From assembly GCA_023238725.1 (NCBI GenBank), contig CM041540.1, positions 1,494,001-1,558,000 of the forward strand: a DNA stretch of 64,000 bases, written 5' to 3'. The position numbers were made by a program, and so were the translations under genes. Positions 56,275-64,000 of the stretch are shown one piece after another. Origin of the DNA: Scortum barcoo (Eukaryota > Chordata > Actinopteri > Centrarchiformes > Terapontidae). The stretch's first letter is position 1. Every line of letters begins with the position of its first letter. The notes under the pieces were generated by a model. It did not search any database, was not told where the DNA came from, and saw only the letters and a list, made by a program, of their open reading frames with translations.

Positions 56275-56465
56275 AAACTTCTCCTCCATCTCAGAGGTAA
56301 ATACAGTATTTTTACTCCACCAGAGGTCAGAGGTAAATATAGTATTTTTCCTGCCTGCTCTCCGTTTGTCTGACAGCTTTAGTTTCTTTCCAGATGACAG
56401 TTGTTCATCCTTCCAGTCCAGTGAAAACCTGGTATCTCCAGATGTGTTGATGTGGAGTGTTTGTA
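56275..56465 (-). repeat. Inverted copy of the nots-upstream repeat, with two minisatellite units
   Basis: Reading in reverse from 56465: CATCAACACATCTGGAGATA through GTCAGACAAACGGAGAGCAG, then two AAAAATACT(A/G)TATTTACCTC units separated by CTGACCTCTGGTGGAG. It matches 17849-17980 almost base for base. Confidence 0.9.
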
Positions 56466-57394
56466 GCCACGCAACAAACATATGATGATCTTATAGACCA
56501 TGATGCATTGCTGCAGAGGAAACTAGCCAACAGTATATAAAGTAAGTCGTTCAAATGAGCTCAACCTGAAACATGTAGAGCAGTAAAACGCAACTTTTGC
56601 TGATAATACTTTTATTTAAATGAGGGTTTGAATGCAGTACTTTTACTTGTAGTCAAGTATTTTCCCAATATGGTATTAGTACTTTCACTTAAGTAAAGTA
56701 TCAGATACTTTACTTAAGTAAAGTCTCCCACCACTGGTTATATGCCGGTCTTGTTGGTCTCAGTGTCAAAACCCTCATAGTTAAAAACCTGCACACCTTT
56801 TCTTTCCACCATCACACACCATCATGTTTCTCACCGTTTTTTCTTTGTTCAGGACATTTCTCTCACTTTTTGTGTCTTGTGAAACACTTCATTTGCATTT
56901 CAGGACGGGAGGCTGATTTTTCTTCCTGATCACCTCGCGTGTACAACAGACAGACTGTGATCATTGTCAGCTGGCAACACAGACGCTCTTCTCACTATAA
57001 AGGAACATTCAGTCTTTCTGAATTATGCAAGAGGACTGAGGCAGGACAGCTCAGATATATTTATCATTTTTACTAGCGTCAAGAAAAAAAATGGTTAAAA
57101 AATGTAAATAGCTGACATCCGGTATGAAATGTTAACTAGAGTTTCAATGGCTGATTTAATTTTTGATGTAAGAACTCACCAGCTTTCAGTCTTCTTGTTC
57201 GTACAATTCACATACAGATTACAGTAAATCTACCAGATTAACTATTAAAAAGACCATTATGAAATACTGGCTCCAGAGAAATAGTTTAATCACTGTCCTC
57301 TTTGTCAATAATGTGAAACCCTGACATTTTCTAGAACAGATTACCTCCTCAATACGACTTCAAAAACGAGAAAATGGCGTGTTCATTTAGCCAA

Positions 57395-57463
57395 TACAAA
57401 AAAAGTTTTGGAGTTCCCCAAGGCTCAATCCTCGGGCCACTTCTGTTCAGCATCTACTGATAG
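57395..57463 (+). mobile_element. Non-LTR reverse transcriptase fragment
   Basis: TTTGGAGTTCCCCAAGGCTC and the following bases read FGVPQGSILGPLLFSIY and then stop. GVPQGSILGPLLF is the conserved motif of LINE reverse transcriptases just before the YxDD motif. Only this piece is recognisable, so it is a dead relic. Confidence 0.85.
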
Positions 57464-57489
57464 GTGACAGATTAAAAACCCTGATAAAG

Positions 57490-57830
57490 TTCATTAGTGA
57501 GGTGTTGGTCCTCCTCCAGAGCAGCTTCATTGATTCTCCAAGTGTGTGAACTCTCCTGGAGGGATGAACACATTCTTCCAAAGATATTCCCTCATGTGGT
57601 GTTTGATGATGGAGGTGCACTGTCTAACACGTCGCTCCAAAACCTCCCACAGCTGCTCAGCTGGGTCGAGATGTGCTGACTGTGAAGGCCACTGCATCTG
57701 ATTCACATCACAACAACTTTGGCTTGATTTGCAGGGACCCAGACCTCGCCAACAAAATGCCCCCCCACAGCAAAACAGAGTCCCCAGATCTGCATTTATT
57801 ATGTTTCTCCACTGATTCATTCAGATTTAA
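57490..57830 (-). mobile_element. Transposase-like relic (module A)
   Basis: On the minus strand a 97-codon frame contains WPSQSAHLDPAEQLWEVLER, a degraded form of the WPSQSPDLNPIEHLWDVLER-type end of a Tc1 DDE domain. Part of it (57541-57632, GTGTGAACTCTCCTGGAGGG and on) recurs at 59997-60092. Confidence 0.6.
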
Positions 57831-58409
57831 TTTGTTTGTGTGCAGTTTAATCCTTTTGTTCTTGTGTTTTTCATTTTGGACAAGCAATTAAAAAAATGAT
57901 ATGACCCTTGAAATTCTGACTGCAGCTCCACGTACGTCACACAAACCTGCTGTGGTTAATTACTGCTGCTGAGATGAGCTTGGAAAATCAGTGTTTGATC
58001 AATTTAAGCTGCACTTCATCATATCACTTGTAGTTATTGCATTGTATTGTAGTAATTGTAGTAAATTTTTGATGAATAAACACAAAAAAATGAAAAGAGA
58101 TTTTTGGAATCAGAATTTTAACCAGCTCAAGCTAAATTATAGATATGAAGGAAAGAAAGATTTAAAGCTAAGCCATCTTCCCATTAGGAGACACTATTGG
58201 TCTCTCGGAGCCGTGTGGGCAAACTTCTTCAGGTTGGACGAAAGCAAAACCTTTTTTCGAGCCTTGTTTCCAGATGAAGAGCTGCCATGTTGTACAGGCT
58301 GTGTGGGAAGACAGCGGCTTTGCTCAGGACAAAAACGGGAAATGATCAGAACAGTGACCCTGAGTTATTTCAGGATGATGCCTCCCGCTACTCGAGAATT
58401 TCACCTTTC

Positions 58410-58623
58410 CACAAGACAATGATCTCGAGCCAGCGCCAAATATCCTGGATGGGATCGGTCCTGAAGGAAACCTGAGGATGGACCTGACGTTACATAACAG
58501 CACTCTGCAGAGAACAATGGAGGAAAACAGCCGCTGTGAGAAACACAAAAGCTGCTCCTGCTCCCACCGAGTATTACCTGAAGGACCCATTCACATTTAC
58601 AACAGAAAGCACAGAGGCAACTA
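58410..58623 (+). other. Open stretch of unknown origin
   Basis: A frame open from about 58386 to the TAG at 58621-58623 reads FPQDNDLEPAPNILDGIGPE and later SRCEKHKSCSCSHRVLPEGP. The QDND could be a remnant of a Tc1 catalytic motif, or the frame may be open by chance. No start codon or splice support. Confidence 0.2.
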
Positions 58624-59692
58624 GAGACGGCACATTTTTCCAGGAAAAAAATAATTGCTAATAGCAGTAATGTTTTGCTTACTGAGGTATGAAAGAAGGA
58701 TTTTCCAGAAGAGTCTGAACTGTGAGAGGAGTAGGAGGGTAGATTGAAAGAAAGGAAGTGAGAAAGGTGGGAAGAATGAGAGGAGGAAGGCAACAAAAGA
58801 CCGCGCGAGAGAAAGAGAGAAAAAGGTCTAAAAATGGGAAAAAAAAGTCTGGATGATGGTTAAGATCACGAACTGCAGCATCCATGATCGACTCCTGCCG
58901 GGGACCTTTGTTACGTGTCATTAGCCAGCTTTTTCTTCTTCTTTCCTGTCGTCTTTCCACTGTGAACTCAAATAAATACCAGAAAATATTTTATACAAAA
59001 AGCAGAAGAAAGAGGAAGCATGTCTCTGGTGGTGTTTAAAGCTCTGATTTCTCAATCAGGCTGTTAATCCCAGTGAGGCTGACTCGACAGTGTACGGATT
59101 AAGCCTCGAATTGGTCGCCCTTGACTAATTTTTTCCACCGGGGCGATTCAGCTGTTGTTCATTTTTATGTGGTTCATGAAGGCTGACTGACAACCTGAAG
59201 AAGCTGCAGCAGAGAGGTTTGATCCTCCAGACTGAAGCTTTCGATTTTTTGCTCATTAAACTATGGGAGTAGTTCCTTAGAAAGTCCTGTGTAATTGAGC
59301 TCTTTCACAACAGAGCGCGTCACAGATTTATATTTGAACAGCTGTCAGAGAGTTGGCAAGCCTTTTATCTTTACCGTCGTTTTGAAGGTTAATCCATCAA
59401 ACAACACTGAGAAGCTCTGATTTAATGAGCTTTTATTTCAGGCACTGATACATGAGCCCTAAAATGGGAATTTTTTTTTTCCCATTTCCATGGCGTCCTT
59501 TGTTACAACAAATAAGAGTCTGTCAGTTCAAAGCCTCCAAACAGGTGAAGATTAAAAGAAACCCACACAAGACGGAAAGAAACTCCAAAGGGTTGTTCAG
59601 AAGTGCTTCGTCAGTGCTGCTGTGTTTGTTGACTTGTTAAACCGAGTCCGAGGCAGGTGTCGAGGGCCGAACCCGCTCCTCAGATCCTCCAA

Positions 59693-59870
59693 GGCCAGAG
59701 AAAACATTATCATCAGTCAGTGATAAGTTTCTGTGTTTACTCGTGGAGTTTTGGTATTTGTGTTCCCAGAAGTGCGGCCGACCATCCTCTCCTCCAGAAC
59801 TGAAAATGTTTTGTTTCAGAGTTTTAAAGGCAGGAAGGTGATTCAGAGCTGCTGATTGGTGGATCTGAAG
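59693..59870. repeat. Repeat module B, first copy
   Basis: CCAGAGAAAACATTATCATC, GATAAGTTTCTGTGTTTACT, GTGTTCCCAGAAGTG, TCCAGAACTGAAAATGTTTT and GGCAGGAAGGTGATTCAGAG recur in the same order and orientation at 60574-60740. Confidence 0.85.
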
Positions 59871-59996
59871 TGTTTGCTGAAGAGGGGCAGTTGAAGGCTG
59901 AAAATCCAACCCAGAAACTCAGAGTTGATTGCAGAGGGAGATATCAAGGCAGAGAGTGAACGAGGACATTTAGACCGGCTCTTAGTCAGGACCAGC

Positions 59997-60092
59997 TTGT
60001 GTGAACTCTCCTGGAGGGATGAACATCATTCTTCCAAAGATATTCCCTCATTTGGTGTTTTGATGATGGTGGTGGAGAGCGCTGTCTAACAG
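59997..60092. repeat. Repeat module A, second copy
   Basis: It matches 57541-57632 with small indels (GAACTCTCCTGGAGGGATGA, TTCTTCCAAAGATATTCCCT, GCTGTCTAACA). Confidence 0.85.
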
Positions 60093-60573
60093 TATGAGTA
60101 TAATATATGAGTATTACATAACCTGCTAATCTGTTGTTGTGGCTCGGTGTTTACCGCTCTGTCAAAACAAATGTAGTGAACTGTGATGATAAAGCAACGA
60201 GTTTCAGCAGCTTTTGTTCCTGTTTCAGAGCAGGAAAAAAAAACTGAAGAGCTGATGGAAAGTACACCAGGGTCAGAATACACCAGCAGTATTTTATATC
60301 ATTTTTGGGGTGTTTTATGTTTTTAGTAGATGCTGTTTAGTGGGAGAAACATTACAGGAAATGAGTCTAAGGTCGGTGTCTCGATTCAAGCTGGAGACGT
60401 TGATGATCAGCATAAGTAGTTTTAATAGAAGTAGAAACATTAGTAGTAGTACATTAGAAAACAGTATTTTATCAAGACTAACGTTGTGTCTTAGTTCAGA
60501 TAGTTTGATTCAGTCCACTGTGCACAGTATGTACTTGGTCAGTGTGTAAATTATCAACAGGTGTTATCTTCTC

Positions 60574-60740
60574 AGCCAGAGAAAACATTATCTTTACTCA
60601 CTGATAAGTTTCTGTGTTGACTGGTGGAGTTTTAGTGTTTGTGTTCCCAGAAGAGAAGTGCAGTCCACCATCTTCCCCTCCAGAACTGAAAATGTTTTGT
60701 TTCAGATGTTTAAATGGCAGGAAGGTGATTCAGAGCTGAA
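60574..60740. repeat. Repeat module B, second copy
   Basis: Direct repeat of 59693-59870, about 880 bases apart, roughly 85-90 percent alike by eye. Confidence 0.85.
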
Positions 60741-60744
60741 GCTC

Positions 60745-63700
60745 AACAGGGTAGCAGTGTTGTCTTAAATCGAAAATGCACTTAGCAGAAGCTTTATCAC
60801 CAGTGTTTGGCCACGATTGTTACCCATGAAACAAAAACACCAGCTTGTTTGCTCATATGGCTTCAGTTCAAATTTATTAAAAATAAATAAAGAATTGATG
60901 CTTTTAATTTTACTCACTCTTCCTCAGCCGCCATTTACATTGGTTGGCTCCAAGATGGCGACTGTTGAGGGTGAGAAGTGTAAAGCCTGAAATTTGGTGT
61001 TCCCGTTGCTCTGATACAGAGAACACAATAGAAACACAACAGAGGTTTATACACATGTAGTACACTTAATTTATCTTTACAATAACAATCACAAAATGAA
61101 CAGAGAATAATATATTTTCTTATATTTGTAGGTGATGTTCATTTAAATCAACAATTTTTTAACTTTACACCTCTTAAAATGAAGAATTGTCTTTTTACAA
61201 CCCGTCACATGTGAGATGTGTCAGTAAGTGTTAAGTATTTCCACCAAACAGTGATTCTCCGTCCTTCGATCGTTTTATTTGAAGCCTGAAGATGTAAAAT
61301 CATCGAGTTTTTCCACAAGAAACAGACAATTAGAGCAAAGTCTGGAGGAATACATCATTTTTTTGTTTTATGTCCATTCCTGTGAATAATCCCGTGACCC
61401 CTGAAGTTTATTTTGTGACACTTTGGCTTAAATAGTTCTGTTTTTTTAACATACCGTAGGCTATTTTTGATCATTTAAAAAAACAGTAATTGATGCTGAA
61501 CAGAAATGCTGTTAATGAGACACCGAGTGACTCAACATGAAAGAAATACAGTGGGAGTAAAACAAGAGGACACAGTGAAAGCAGATCCTCGTTATTCTAG
61601 AAACACAGTGACTGTAAACGCCTCAAAAGTGTTTTTATGAATGTTTAAAGTCGACCTGTCCATGACTCGACCCAGTGCATGCTGGGATACTCTGCAGCCT
61701 GCTCTGACCCCGAGTATCAGCGAGTGATGAAGGAAGAAGGGATGAATGAGTGCGTAATTTCTTTTCCTCTGCTCCTGTGACATTTCAAAGATTGACATGT
61801 CGTCCTGTGTGTCGAGGATTCCTCCACAGGGTGAGATGTTAGCGTTAAATATCGCTGCAATTACAGGCCTTTTTACTGTAGTGAATGAAAGGAAGTGATT
61901 CATTTTCAGCGAGCTGCTTCTCGGTGTCCTGCCAGCTCCTTTTGATTACAGTCAGTGGTTTTAGTTCATTTCAGCATGCTGCGAAAATCAACTTACCGAG
62001 ACTTAAAATGTGTTTGGGATTTTGACTTTTATGGCCAAATTAAATTATCATGGTGGGTGAAAGCGGCTCAGAGCACAGACTGTTTGGAAAACTCTCTGTC
62101 GGTGCCTTCAAGGACGTTCAGATGTCAGAGATCTGAGGGTCGACTGCTCAGCAGCCACATGTAAAGGCAAAAAAATTCATCTGTGTGTGTGTTCGTTTGT
62201 TGTTGGTTTCTGCTGGTGTTGCTTTTCCAAAAACACAGAAACAGAGAAAGACATTTATAAAACAACCTGAAGCTTCATACATGTTAATGTATGTTAAAGT
62301 TTATTTTACAGGTGTGATTGTTGATGAGCCCTGCTACATATAAAAAAAGCCATTAGTGTCTTCCAGCATTTTTTATATCTATTTTTGTTCTTCTTTTAGT
62401 TTTTATCTTACTATTTAAGCTGCTGTAACACGTGAAGTTCCCCGATGTGGGATCAGTAAAGATTTATATTATCTTATTTTACAGCCTGTTAATATTTACC
62501 CACAGTCTCCAACAATAAATTTTATCTCAGTGCCGTTTAGTGTAAAATGTGATCTTGACGTAAATGTTGTCATCATTGACACATCGACACAGCATCACAC
62601 TAATTTTTTTACGCTGTATGCAATGTATGTCACTTACTTCGCATTTGGTCTCAGCACCTTCATAGGCGTTCAGTACTTCTTTAATAAAATGAAGCTGAGC
62701 TGTAAATTAGTTATTCATAGTCGTACAAAGCACAGATAATCACACAGTGTTTGTATAAGCGTAAAGAGAAACTCCTTCGTGACTGACATTGCAGCCAAAA
62801 AGGAACATCTTTCTCCACAGCTCTGAGGGTGTTTCTGCTGTATTTATACTGTAATCTGATTTTTGTATCAGTTTTGATGTTGGTGGTGAACAAAGCTCAG
62901 CAGTGTGCTGAAGAAAAGTTGTGTTTTATTGATGATATTTTGGAAAATGTTCAGCAGTGACAAACAACACAGCAGATTGTAAATTAAAATTTCATAGTTA
63001 AATGTGCAAAAAGAAAAAGCCTGTCAGTCAGGTCCCTTAAACCTGAGAGGGTCCAAACAGCTCTGCAGATAAATTCTGAACTCCAACCTCAGCCCATCAA
63101 TTTATACTGATCTCACATTGTGATCAATACCTGATGATGCCTTCCCCTCATCATGACAGCATCCCTGTGTGTGTGTGTGTGAGGCTCACAGATACACACT
63201 GTATTACAGAGAGAGAGAGAGTCAGCAGGTAGGTTGGTAGTTTTAAAACGGGAACTGCGAAAATTGTTCAACTGCATTACCATGGCAACAGCGAGCATGT
63301 AGATCAGGGGGCTTTTTTTAACACACACACACACACACAGAGTGACACTGTGAGGTTAGCACAGGATTCCCTGCTATTCCAGTTTCTATGACAACTCACA
63401 ACTCATCCTCCTCTCTCCGTCTCTCTCTCTTTTATCTTCGGCTGTAACATAAGCAGCCATTAAGTTTTGACTTCAATCCTGCTCGGCTTTATTGGCACGG
63501 ATGGTAATCAAGTGGTAATTAGCGCTGATGATGATTAATACAAATGATAATTAAATGCTTAATAATGTCTTGTGTTGAAATGAAAATAACATCAGCGGCG
63601 GCTCCAGGAGCAGCAGAGGTCGTCGGTGTGGTGTTAGAAAAAGGGCTGAACTTTATATCTGACTTTTTAAAAACAGCAGGACTCTGCTTTTCAGAGTTTC

Positions 63701-64000
63701 CATCCAGATGTGCCGCAAATGTCAACCAAATTAAAATCAGCTAAAGAAAATGCAAATTAATTTGCTTCTATCTACTGCTGTTTTACCAATATTAGAAAAG
63801 ATAAGCTGCTGTTTTTTATGTGCAAATTGAAAATGTGCTTAAAAACAGGTGGATGGAAACTCATTGACTGTTACAGCAGCTATAATTTTTCTATAAACAG
63901 TGTCAAATAATGACAAATACAAAATATATATTCAAAAACTGCATCTATAGATCATATCTGTCATCATGTTACTTTACATTATCTTACATAAAAAGTGAAG
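60745..64000. other. Gene-free end of the window
   Basis: AT-rich DNA. A retroposon-like tail GATGTGGGATCAGTAAAGAT lies at about 62445. A CA run lies at 63319-63338 and a TG run at 63165-63181. No exon was recognised. Confidence 0.45.

Noticed and set aside
57991..58422. 143-codon open frame
   Set aside because: No domain, low-quality composition, and it overlaps repeat-like DNA; probably chance.

Overview
The window is nuclear DNA of a ray-finned fish, most likely a percomorph teleost. Genes are split into short exons with GT-AG introns. The intervals hold CA/TG microsatellites, Tc1-like transposon relics, LINE tails and several repeat families of a type common in fish genomes. Two neighbours, cct2 and best3, also lie together on human 12q15. 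Exon coordinates below were read by eye from splice sites, reading frame and family knowledge. No alignment was run.

Layout. 1-3744 (+): 3' end of an unrecognised gene, six exons, interrupted by an internally deleted Tc1-like element. 5171-9376 (+): a small coiled-coil, basic-tailed protein that I do not recognise. 10645-16892 (+): cct2, chaperonin TRiC/CCT subunit beta, 16 exons. 17849-18340: a 29-bp minisatellite directly upstream of 18550-23679 (+): nots (nothepsin), a secreted or lysosomal aspartic protease, 9 exons. 24776-35953 (-): best3-type bestrophin chloride channel, 13 coding exons, tail to tail with nots. 37271-41066 (+): a CYTH-domain protein with a mitochondrial-like N-terminus, 6 exons. 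41.1-46.5 kb: repeat-rich intergenic DNA. 46.5-48.7 kb: E-box/CCAAT region, a short candidate first exon (47344-47370) and a polypyrimidine tract of more than 1 kb. 48.7-64 kb: mostly intron-like or intergenic DNA, with one candidate untranslated exon (53566-53969), a MITE-like element, LINE relics and duplicated repeat modules.

The genes do not form a pathway. cct2 folds actin, tubulin and other clients in the cytosol. nots is a pepsin-family protease. best3 is a calcium-gated anion channel. The CYTH protein belongs to the triphosphate-binding tunnel fold.

The most notable pattern is that three neighbouring plus-strand genes (the coiled-coil gene, cct2 and nots) each carry exactly two surplus bases inside an otherwise well-conserved exon. 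Removing two bases gives 535 codons for cct2, the same as human CCT2, and 415 for nots. best3 and the CYTH gene are clean in frame. The extra bases are either assembly errors or real lesions, and they will break automated gene models. No tRNA, rRNA, CRISPR array or viral gene was recognised.
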